A DNA stretch of 64,000 bases from Rhizobium mayense. Lineage in GTDB: Bacteria; Pseudomonadota; Alphaproteobacteria; Rhizobiales; Rhizobiaceae. Made by a program: the position numbers and the translations under genes. The stretch lies in NCBI RefSeq assembly GCF_030272705.1, contig NZ_JARFYM010000004.1, positions 124,001-188,000 on the forward strand. The letters are read 5' to 3'. Numbering within the stretch: the first letter of the stretch is position 1; each line of letters begins with the position of its first letter. The notes below the pieces were generated by a model, which searched no databases, was not told where the DNA came from, and saw nothing but the letters and a program-made list of their open reading frames with translations. Shown piece after piece: positions 26,262-33,629 of this stretch.

Positions 26262-27436
26262 TGTCCGAAGCAGCAAACAGCACATACAAGGTCCGCTTCG
26301 ACGAGAACAACCAGGAGTTCTCGATCATCGGTTCGATGCGTCCGCAATATGTCGAGGAACTCGATTCCTGCATCCGCTTGATGGAAACCTCGATCGCCAA
26401 GGTCAAGGGCACCGTCTATGTCAACGTCAAGCGCCTCGTGCGGCTCAACAATCTTGCCTTCCATGTGCTGGCGAACCTTCTCGTGAAGGCTTGCGCGGAA
26501 CGGCCGGATCTGAAAATTTCCGTCGTCACCTCGAGCGTCGTCGGCTGGTCCACCCGCAAGTTCAGCGCGCTCCGCGAAATCAGCCCCAACATCGTCATCG
26601 AGCAGTACGACAGCGCGTTCTATCCAGGACAGACCTTCCTGGAAGAGGGCGGATTCATTCCGGTTCTGCGGACGCAGACGAAAATGACTTGGCAACACGA
26701 AAAGGCGATCCTGCCGCGGCACGGCATGCGCGAGGGGCTGACGATTGCCGATATCTGCTGCGGCATCGGCGATTTCGCTGTGTTGCTACACAAGGAATTC
26801 CAGCCGGCACGGCTGGTCGCGCTCGACCATTCGAAATCAAGCCTTGCCTATGCCCGCAAAGTCGCCGCCGATTTCGGGATACAGGGCATCGAATATATCT
26901 ACGGCGACGCCTCCGAAATGCTGCTCGACGAAGGTCAATTCGATTTCGTCACCTGCCGTCATTCCCTGCAGGTCTTCGACCGGCCGGAACTGATCCTGCG
27001 GGAGCTCTATCGCATCTGCAAGCCGGGCGGCCGCGTCTACATCACCAATGAGAAGAACTCCCATTGCCTGGGCGAGCCGCGCGCCGAATCCATTCAATGG
27101 ACATATAACGAAGTCGCCAAGCTCTGGGCGCATTTCAACATGGATATCGAGTTCGGTCCGAAAAGCCGCCGCTATATGACCGAAGCCGGCTTCGAGGACA
27201 TCCGCATCGAATCCTTCATGGTCACCAATCTCGATGGCGATCCGCAGAACTTCGCCGACATCATCCAGTCGTGGGAAGACGTCTACGCCGGCCAGATGTC
27301 GGTTCAACGTGGCGACAGCGCCGAATTCAACGAGAAATTTCGGCGCGGCTTTCAGGATCACATCTTTGCGGCTCTTCATCCCAAAGGCTATGCCGGCTGG
27401 CCGGTCTGGGTCGCATCGGGACGCAAGCCGCAATGA
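26261..27436 (+). CDS. STAS-like domain fused to a SAM-dependent methyltransferase
   Basis: The 391-residue product has two parts. Residues ~8-118 resemble the STAS protein encoded at 30395, with a shared W-S/Q-x-x-K/R ... P-x-V/I pattern after the loop. Its phosphoacceptor loop reads RLNNLAF where the intact copy has FLNSSGI, so the serine is lost. Residues ~145-300 form a class I methyltransferase. Motif I reads IADICCGIGDFAVLL near 162-176, an acidic residue follows in LVALDHS, and the motif III-like FDFVTCRHSLQVF is near 225. The substrate is unknown. The fold resembles UbiE-type small-molecule methyltransferases, but the fusion points to a regulated role. It is coupled to both neighbours by overlaps. 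Confidence 0.72.
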   Translation: MSEAANSTYKVRFDENNQEFSIIGSMRPQYVEELDSCIRLMETSIAKVKGTVYVNVKRLVRLNNLAFHVLANLLVKACAERPDLKISVVTSSVVGWSTRKFSALREISPNIVIEQYDSAFYPGQTFLEEGGFIPVLRTQTKMTWQHEKAILPRHGMREGLTIADICCGIGDFAVLLHKEFQPARLVALDHSKSSLAYARKVAADFGIQGIEYIYGDASEMLLDEGQFDFVTCRHSLQVFDRPELILRELYRICKPGGRVYITNEKNSHCLGEPRAESIQWTYNEVAKLWAHFNMDIEFGPKSRRYMTEAGFEDIRIESFMVTNLDGDPQNFADIIQSWEDVYAGQMSVQRGDSAEFNEKFRRGFQDHIFAALHPKGYAGWPVWVASGRKPQ

Positions 27437-29811
27437 CAATAGTTGATAATGCCATCGCGCGACCATCCGCCGTCGGCCGCTTTTCCCGTCGCAGTTTTCG
27501 CGCAAAGTTCATCCTCGTCGTCGGCGCCGCGGTGCTCTTCGATCTCATACTGGGTGGCGGGATTGCCATCTGGAACGTGCAGCGGCTTTCCCACAATGCC
27601 ACGCAGCAGGTGGGTGAAGGCCTGACCGAGGCGAGCGAGGAATATCTGCGGACCTATATCAATACGACGGCCGAGCGCGCCGATCTGCTGCTGGATCAGG
27701 TGCATTCGGAAGTGGAATCCCTTGCGAACTCGATGCAGGGGCTGATCGACAATCCCGATCTGCGCCAAGGCCTTGGAACGACGATCGAAGCCAATCCGCA
27801 ACTTCGGGACGAGCTCGTTTACGACGCGGCTGGAAACTGGGCGCAGAATACCGGCGGTGGGTCTGTCATCAGCGTGTGGAGCTATCTGCTCGGCCCGGAC
27901 AGGAAGCCGCTACCGGAGGTCGATGCGCTCGTCAAACAGAGTGCCGCCTTCAATCTCTTCGCACCGTCACTGCTTGCGACCGGAGCGCCGAAGCTGCAGA
28001 TGTATTATGTCGGGCCGAAGAATCGGCCGATCATGCGGACGACGCCCTATTCGCAGCAGGCCCAGACCTTCGACAAGCTCTATCCCGGTCATAACAATAT
28101 GAACTTCTGGGATTTCTTCTTTCCTGGAGTGTACGAAGGCTGGCAGAACTGGATCAAGAATCCGTCGTCGCACCGGGTTCCTTCCTTCATCACCACGACG
28201 GCGCCCTATATCGACGCGATCACCGGGAAGCTTATCGTCAGCTTTTTCCATCCGCTCTGGACGAAGGATCGCAGCGACGTCGCCGGGATGACGGCAGCCG
28301 ACATCACGCTCGACCAGCTTGCCGGTGTCGTACAGAGTGTCAACATCGCAAAGACCGGCTTCGGCTTCCTGGCAATGTCGAACGGCAACGTCATCGCCAC
28401 CAGCAAGGCCGGCGAGGAGATATTGGGGCTGAAGTCGAGCGATGTCGGTGGGCAGGGCGTCACCGGCATCAACCGCTCGCTGCGCACCAGCTCGCAACCC
28501 GCCATCGCTTCCCTGCAACTGCCGCAGGATCAGGGCACGACGATCAAGCACATCTACCTCAACCGCGACGGCGAGGATGTCCCCTATCTGGTGGTGCTGA
28601 AGCAGTTGAGACCCGCCAATCTTTGGGACGGCAAAAATATCGTTGATGAAACGATGTCACTCGGCTTCGTGGTATCCGAGCGCGAAATCTATCACGCGCT
28701 GATCGCCGCTCAGGACAATATATCGAAAGCGACCTCCCGCATCGTCGATTATCAGCTGCTGGCGGTTCTGGTCAGCCTGATCATCGTTCTGCTGGCGGTC
28801 TTCGCCATTTCTGGCCGCATCACCGCCGGGCTCAGTGCCCTGACCGATGCCGCAAGGCGATTGCAGAACAAGGACTATAGTGTACGCGTCAAGGTGCAGA
28901 CCCGCGATGAGATCGCGGAAGTCGGGCATGCCTTCAACCGCATGGCCGAGGAAATCAGCTTCCACACCGAGAATCTCGAAAAGCTGGTCGACGAGCGAAC
29001 GCGCGAACTCGAAGATGCCAATGAGGAAATCACTACCCTCAACGAGCGGCTGAGAAGCGAAAATGTCCGTCTCGGCGCGGAACTCGACATCGCCCGCCAC
29101 ATCCAAATGATGGTTCTGCCCAAGGCCAACGAACTGAACGACATCCAGCAGATCGAGATTGCCGGCTACATGGCGCCCGCCGACGAAGTGGGCGGCGACT
29201 ATTACGACGTGCTGCACGAAAGCGGCCGCGTCAAGGTCGGCATCGGCGACGTCACCGGCCACGGTCTCGAAAGCGGCGTGCTGATGCTCATGGTCCAGTC
29301 CGTCGCCCGCGCCCTTCAGGAAAAGGGCAGCGACGATCCGAAGATGTTCCTCGAAGTCCTGAACCGCGCCATCTACAAGAACATCGAACGGACGAACTCC
29401 GACAAACACTTGACGCTCGCCTTCCTCGACTATCACGACCAGAACGTGACGCTCTCAGGCCAGCATGAGGACGTTCTCATCATTCGCCGTGATGGTGCGA
29501 TGGAGCGGATCGACACCGGCGATCTCGGGTTCCCGGTCGGCCTGGAGAGCGATATTTCGGCCTTCGTCGCCACCCGCAACCTGCCCTTCGAAAGTGGCGA
29601 CATCATCATATTGCACACGGACGGCGTGACCGAGGCAGAAAGCCCCAGTGGCGAGCTCTTCGGGTTCGACCGGCTTTGCGCCAGTGCGCATGACTACCGC
29701 TCGGGCGGTGCCGACGAGATCGTTCGCGGCATCATAGCGGATCTGATGGCGCATATTGGTACGCAGAAAATTCACGATGACATCACGCTCGTAGTTATGA
29801 GGCATCGCTAG
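27433..29811 (+). CDS. membrane sensor phosphatase: extracytoplasmic domain, HAMP, SpoIIE-type PP2C (SiaA-like)
   Basis: From the ATG at 27433 (ATGA overlap with the previous stop) the product has 792 residues. A first membrane segment lies at about 25-48. A large periplasmic region of dCache-like character follows to about 430, then a second membrane segment near 440-465 and a HAMP domain near 465-520. A coiled coil comes next, and a SpoIIE PP2C domain covers about 565-790 (VGGDYYDVLHESG, GIGDVTGHGLESG, LHTDGVTEA, HDDITLVVM). The layout matches SiaA of Pseudomonas aeruginosa, which senses a periplasmic signal and dephosphorylates a STAS-like partner. It is probably the input module for the switch genes that follow. 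Confidence 0.82.
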   Translation: MTIVDNAIARPSAVGRFSRRSFRAKFILVVGAAVLFDLILGGGIAIWNVQRLSHNATQQVGEGLTEASEEYLRTYINTTAERADLLLDQVHSEVESLANSMQGLIDNPDLRQGLGTTIEANPQLRDELVYDAAGNWAQNTGGGSVISVWSYLLGPDRKPLPEVDALVKQSAAFNLFAPSLLATGAPKLQMYYVGPKNRPIMRTTPYSQQAQTFDKLYPGHNNMNFWDFFFPGVYEGWQNWIKNPSSHRVPSFITTTAPYIDAITGKLIVSFFHPLWTKDRSDVAGMTAADITLDQLAGVVQSVNIAKTGFGFLAMSNGNVIATSKAGEEILGLKSSDVGGQGVTGINRSLRTSSQPAIASLQLPQDQGTTIKHIYLNRDGEDVPYLVVLKQLRPANLWDGKNIVDETMSLGFVVSEREIYHALIAAQDNISKATSRIVDYQLLAVLVSLIIVLLAVFAISGRITAGLSALTDAARRLQNKDYSVRVKVQTRDEIAEVGHAFNRMAEEISFHTENLEKLVDERTRELEDANEEITTLNERLRSENVRLGAELDIARHIQMMVLPKANELNDIQQIEIAGYMAPADEVGGDYYDVLHESGRVKVGIGDVTGHGLESGVLMLMVQSVARALQEKGSDDPKMFLEVLNRAIYKNIERTNSDKHLTLAFLDYHDQNVTLSGQHEDVLIIRRDGAMERIDTGDLGFPVGLESDISAFVATRNLPFESGDIIILHTDGVTEAESPSGELFGFDRLCASAHDYRSGGADEIVRGIIADLMAHIGTQKIHDDITLVVMRHR

Positions 29812-29813
29812 GC

Positions 29814-30362
29814 ATGATCCAGCAATTCGGACACACCGATTCTTCGAACGGAGCCGCAGCCGATCTCAGTAAGCTTCGCCTTTCGGAAGGTTCGCTTGAT
29901 ATCAGCTGGCACCATTGCAGCACGACCGCCGATTTTCTCGGCGACTTCTTTGCCGTCCAGGCGAAGGCCGGTGATCCGGAACTCAACGAGATTCGCCATG
30001 CGATCGGCTATCTCGTCAACGAACTCCTGGAGAATGCCGTGAAATTCCGCGCACCTGGCGATATCGAGATCGAAGCCTCCTTCGAGGACGGCAATTTCGA
30101 ACTGCGCGTCTTCAACCTGATCGCGGAAGAGACTGCCCAGCGCTTTCAGAGACTGCTGTCAGAAATCACGGCTCGCGACGCAGGGGAACTTCTGATAGAG
30201 CGGATCGAGCAGAATGCAGCCGATCCGTCGTCGAGCGGATCGGGCCTGGGCCTGCTGACGTTGATGAGTGACTACGGTGCGCGTCTAGGGTGGAAATTCA
30301 TACATGACGAGAGGGCCGGGCCAGTAGAGCTGCAGACCTATGCCGCGCTCTCCCTATCATGA
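29814..30362 (+). CDS. GHKL ATPase of the SiaB/slr1658 type (switch kinase)
   Basis: The product has 182 residues. The N-box NELLENAVKF (Asn74) and the glycine loop SGSGLGLL (141-148) are intact, so ATP binding and kinase activity are expected. A helical insert of about 40 residues separates them, as in SiaB-type proteins. The start is 2 bases past the sensor phosphatase stop, and the next gene is a small STAS protein. This makes a phosphatase-kinase-STAS trio equivalent in order to siaA-siaB-siaC. Confidence 0.75.
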   Translation: MIQQFGHTDSSNGAAADLSKLRLSEGSLDISWHHCSTTADFLGDFFAVQAKAGDPELNEIRHAIGYLVNELLENAVKFRAPGDIEIEASFEDGNFELRVFNLIAEETAQRFQRLLSEITARDAGELLIERIEQNAADPSSSGSGLGLLTLMSDYGARLGWKFIHDERAGPVELQTYAALSLS

Positions 30363-30394
30363 GACGCTGATAAACTGGGAAATGGTTATCGAAA

Positions 30395-30733
30395 ATGGAA
30401 ATTAAAACCAAAGAATATCGCGTCTGGCGGGAAGAAGCGACGATCCACTATGAGGGAACGATGCGTCTTTCCGGGACAGAGGCCTATGCGCCCATTCTCG
30501 AGCTGATGGACGATGTATTGAAATCGAAGCCGGAAACGATCGTTCTCGACGTGACGGAACTCGAATTCCTCAACAGTTCCGGCATCAATCTTCTGGCGAA
30601 ATTTACCATAGAGGTTCGCAATCGGCCGGATGTCGGGATGGCGGTCAGGGGGTCGACTCGGATTCCGTGGCAATCGAAGTCCCTGCCCAACCTGAAGAAG
30701 CTCTATCCGGCCGTCGAACTGACGATCAACTAA
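30395..30733 (+). CDS. small STAS-type switch protein (slr1659-like)
   Basis: The product has 112 residues with a STAS fold. The phosphoacceptor loop reads LEFLNSSGINLLAKF with Ser61/Ser62. The C-terminal part contains IPWQSKSLPNLKKLYP, which is shared in pattern with the STAS-like half of the methyltransferase fusion upstream. It is the likely substrate of the GHKL kinase encoded 32 bases upstream and of the sensor phosphatase. Its downstream target cannot be read from the sequence. Confidence 0.78.
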   Translation: MEIKTKEYRVWREEATIHYEGTMRLSGTEAYAPILELMDDVLKSKPETIVLDVTELEFLNSSGINLLAKFTIEVRNRPDVGMAVRGSTRIPWQSKSLPNLKKLYPAVELTIN

Positions 30734-30748
30734 ACAGTCTGGCGCCGC

Positions 30749-30802
30749 CTAGAGCGTCCTGCTTTCAGGTGGTGCGACCTGAAAGCGGATAAGGCGCTCT
30801 AG
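30749..30802. repeat. rhizobial-type palindromic repeat, first copy
   Basis: CTAGAGCG at 30749-30756 pairs with CGCTCTAG at 30795-30802. Inside them, GCTTTCAGGT at 30761-30770 pairs exactly with ACCTGAAAGC at 30777-30786. The nested arms give a long hairpin. Elements of this appearance are frequent between genes in Rhizobium genomes. It may act as a terminator or attenuator between the STAS gene and the coiled-coil gene. Confidence 0.6.
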
Positions 30803-30812
30803 ATTTAAAAGA

Positions 30813-30853
30813 CTAGAGCGACCTTTGTGCGTTCAAATGAACGCACGGCGCTC
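30813..30853. repeat. rhizobial-type palindromic repeat, second element
   Basis: The outer GAGCG at 30816-30820 pairs with CGCTC at 30849-30853. The inner GTGCGTTCA at 30827-30835 pairs exactly with TGAACGCAC at 30838-30846 across a two-base loop. It shares the CTAGAGCG edge with the first element 11 bases away but has a different core, so the two are related at the ends only. It lies 34 bases before the next start codon. Confidence 0.55.
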
Positions 30854-30886
30854 CGGACCTAAAGCAGCAATCGCTGGGAGAAAGAC

Positions 30887-31324
30887 GTGGCGGAGCCGGA
30901 AGGAGAAAGTGCACTCAAGAGCCTCGCCGCAGTATGCGAGGCGATTGCACATGCCAGCTTCGATGACGCGGATCTGCTCTTCAACATCGTCGCCGACGAG
31001 ACGGTTTCCAACGATATCCGCAACCTCGCCGAGACCTTCGCCAGCATGATGGTGCAAGTCGAGGCGCGTGAGTTTCATGCCAGCCGCCTTATCGCGGATC
31101 TCAAGGAAACGCAGCGTCAGCTCGAGGCGGCACAGCAGCAGCTGCAGCGTGAAAACTCCAATCTCAAGCAGCGCTTGAAAAAACTCGATGTCCATTTCGA
31201 TGAGACGCAGGCCGATCTCGAAATCAAGGAAATCGTCGAGACAGAATATTTCCGCGAGCTGCAGCAACGAGCTAAATCGCTGCGCTCGAAATTCAAACAC
31301 CAGGCCGACGGCGAGGCCCCTTGA
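30887..31324 (+). CDS. coiled-coil protein of unknown function
   Basis: The product has 145 residues and starts with GTG, 6 bases after GGGAG. Residues 1-60 are helical and acidic. Residues ~60-130 form a strong coiled coil rich in Gln, Leu and charged residues (LKETQRQLEAAQQQLQREN). There is no signal peptide or membrane segment. The stop overlaps the TTG start of the ParA-like gene, so the two proteins are probably made together. I do not recognise a family. A scaffold or partner role for the ATPase is an inference. Confidence 0.6.
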   Translation: MAEPEGESALKSLAAVCEAIAHASFDDADLLFNIVADETVSNDIRNLAETFASMMVQVEAREFHASRLIADLKETQRQLEAAQQQLQRENSNLKQRLKKLDVHFDETQADLEIKEIVETEYFRELQQRAKSLRSKFKHQADGEAP

Positions 31325-32097
31325 CCAAGATCATCTCGACCCATTCCTATCGCGGCGGCACCGGCAAATCGAACCTCACCGCCAATCTCGCCGCGGGCCT
31401 TGCTCTGCGCGGCTATCGCGTCGGAGTCATCGATACGGACATCCAGTCTCCGGGCATCCATACGCTTTTCAAGGTCGATCCGCACAACCTCCGCTTCACG
31501 CTCAATGACTATCTCTGGGGCCGCTGCGGCGTGACTGAGACTGCGCTCGACGTGACCTCGGGCATAGTCGATGAACAGGGTACGGTGGTGGTGCCGGAAG
31601 GCGGACGCGCCTTCCTTGTTCCGTCAAGCATCAAGACCGGCGAAATCGCCCGCATCCTCAAAGAAAAATACGATGTCGAGGATCTGAACACCGGCTTTCA
31701 AAACCTCTGCGTCGAGCTGAAACTCGACTATCTGCTGATCGACACGCACCCCGGGGTCAATGAGGAAACGCTGCTGTCGATCGCGATTTCGGATACGTTG
31801 ATGTTGCTGCTGCGTCCGGATATCCAGGACTACCAGGGAACGGCGGTAACATTGGAGCTCGCGCGCAAACTGGAGGTGCCGCAGCTGCTTCTCGTGGTCA
31901 ACAAAGCGCTGGAAAGCTTCGATTTCCAGGACCTGTCGCAACGCATCTTCTCGAGCTACCGCACCCCGGTTGCCGCTGTCCTGCCCCTGTCGACCGATCT
32001 GGTGCGCATAGGCAGTACCGGTCTCGTCAGAACGCTGTACCCCGATCATCCGTTTTCGCAAGGGGTAGACGCCATCCTCGATCTCATCGAGGACTGA
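31321..32097 (+). CDS. ParA/MinD-like P-loop ATPase
   Basis: The product has 258 residues. The N-terminus reads MTKIISTHSYRGGTGKSNLTAN, a Walker A of the ParA/MinD type in which the signature lysine (KGGxGK) is replaced by arginine (RGGTGKS). The switch-like VGVIDTDIQSPGIHTLF and the Walker B-like LLIDTHPGVNEETLLS follow. The start has to be the TTG at 31321 because no other start codon precedes the Walker A. No ParB or chromosome-partition gene is nearby. It may position or gate the switch or secretion apparatus, which is inference from context. Confidence 0.72.
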   Translation: MTKIISTHSYRGGTGKSNLTANLAAGLALRGYRVGVIDTDIQSPGIHTLFKVDPHNLRFTLNDYLWGRCGVTETALDVTSGIVDEQGTVVVPEGGRAFLVPSSIKTGEIARILKEKYDVEDLNTGFQNLCVELKLDYLLIDTHPGVNEETLLSIAISDTLMLLLRPDIQDYQGTAVTLELARKLEVPQLLLVVNKALESFDFQDLSQRIFSSYRTPVAAVLPLSTDLVRIGSTGLVRTLYPDHPFSQGVDAILDLIED

Positions 32098-32103
32098 CAG
32101 CAC

Positions 32104-33624
32104 TCACATCTCAAACAGGCCTTTTTCGAATTCCTCGACCGAACCGATGCGGCCTTCCCTCTCGAAGCATAGGGCTCCGGCAATCACTGCCCAGGCGGCG
32201 GGATCGAGATCTGCAATCGGCTCCGGTTCGATCTTTTGGGCGGCGACCTGGTTGGACGGCTGCATGAGGAAGGGATGAACTCCCGTCAGCAGTTGATAGG
32301 CAATGCAGCCAAGCGCGAAAATGTCATCGCGTGGATCGCGGATCGCGCCGGCAAACATCTCGGGGCTCGCATAGGATGTCGTCAGCGCATTCAGCGACTG
32401 GACATCGAAGCCGCCGGATGAGCCGGCGGTCGCAAGACCAAAGTCGAGCAGTTTCACGCCGTTGTCGTCGCCGACGAAGATATTTCCCGGTTTCAGATCG
32501 GAATGCACGACGCCGTTCTGATGCGCATAGGCGAGCCCGGCGCAAATGCCCTTGAGGATCGACACGATCTTGCCGCCCGGCATGGCCTCGCCGGTTGTAC
32601 TCGCCAGGAGCCTGCTGAGCGGCCTGCCGGTGAGCAATTCCATGACGATGAATATCTCCGACCGATCGCGGTCGAAATCATAGACCGTGGCGATATTCGG
32701 ATGGGCAAGACTCTGTGCCTTGCGGGCCTCCGCCTCGAGCACGCGCAGAGCATCGGAATTGTTGCGGAATTCGTCGTTGAGAAGCTTCAGCGCCACATAG
32801 GGGGCGCCGGCTCCGGCCTCGAGACGCCTGCGGTCGACCGCCGAATAGACGATACCCATGCCGCCCCGACCGATCTCCGCATCAAGGATGAAGCGGTCAC
32901 GCAGGATGGCGCCGACGCCAGCTCGTTGTCCGTTGAAACCATCCATCTTGCCGAGTTCGAGACCACCCCGTGCGTTGCCGCTGACGGCGCGGCGCGCATC
33001 GGAGCGGAATCTGGCGCTTTTGTAGTTGACGAGCAGACCATCCAATGCGTCAGGGCGCCCGGCCTTGGAGGCGGCATCAGCCGATTGCCTGTCGCCTCGA
33101 AGCCCGCGATAGTCCTTGACCAGGGCGGACAGAACGACATCGTCGACCTTGCTTTGCACATCGCTATATTGCGGTGGCGCTGCCCCATGGCCGGCCAGGT
33201 TCATATAGGACGACGGTAGCGGCGGAATTTTCTCCGAAGATTGCTTCGGCGGATTTGCCGCAGGTTCTACCGGTGATTCAGCGTGCCGGAGCAGCGGCAC
33301 GGTTGGTTCGTCAAACATATCCTCGCCGGCGGCGAGCGATGCCGTCACGCCCTTGCCCGCTTCTGGATCTTTCGACCGTCCTGCGGCCACTGCCGGCAAC
33401 AATTTCAGAAGGATATCGGCGATGTCGAGAGGAAGCATGCCGACTGTAGCCGCATTGGAGATGGCGTCCCGAACCCCTGCCGCACCCGCTTCGCCACTGC
33501 CAACTTCCGCGGCCAGGCGGCTGACGAGGCCGTCATAGGTCAGCTTGCCTGTGACGAACATCCGGATCGCCCCATCCGCATCTTCGGCGGGAGGTTCGCT
33601 ACGATCGCCTTTTTTGCCCAGCAA
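32104..33624 (-). CDS. second Ser/Thr protein kinase in the T6SS locus
   Basis: The product has about 506 residues. The first ~235 form an N-terminal region with a helical domain (IRMFVTGKLTYDGLVSRLAAEV) and a proline-rich linker. A canonical kinase domain follows, with GRGGMGIVY, VALKLL, HSDLKPGN, LLDFGLA and SPEMF, so all catalytic motifs are intact. No membrane segment or extracellular sensor is visible. The proposed start is a TTG at 33624 with no clear ribosome site. An ATG at 33561 is the alternative but would cut into the helical domain. It lies just downstream of the sigma-54 activator gene and reads with it. Confidence 0.82.
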   Translation of the reverse strand: MLGKKGDRSEPPAEDADGAIRMFVTGKLTYDGLVSRLAAEVGSGEAGAAGVRDAISNAATVGMLPLDIADILLKLLPAVAAGRSKDPEAGKGVTASLAAGEDMFDEPTVPLLRHAESPVEPAANPPKQSSEKIPPLPSSYMNLAGHGAAPPQYSDVQSKVDDVVLSALVKDYRGLRGDRQSADAASKAGRPDALDGLLVNYKSARFRSDARRAVSGNARGGLELGKMDGFNGQRAGVGAILRDRFILDAEIGRGGMGIVYSAVDRRRLEAGAGAPYVALKLLNDEFRNNSDALRVLEAEARKAQSLAHPNIATVYDFDRDRSEIFIVMELLTGRPLSRLLASTTGEAMPGGKIVSILKGICAGLAYAHQNGVVHSDLKPGNIFVGDDNGVKLLDFGLATAGSSGGFDVQSLNALTTSYASPEMFAGAIRDPRDDIFALGCIAYQLLTGVHPFLMQPSNQVAAQKIEPEPIADLDPAAWAVIAGALCFEREGRIGSVEEFEKGLFEM

Positions 33625-33629
33625 GAATT

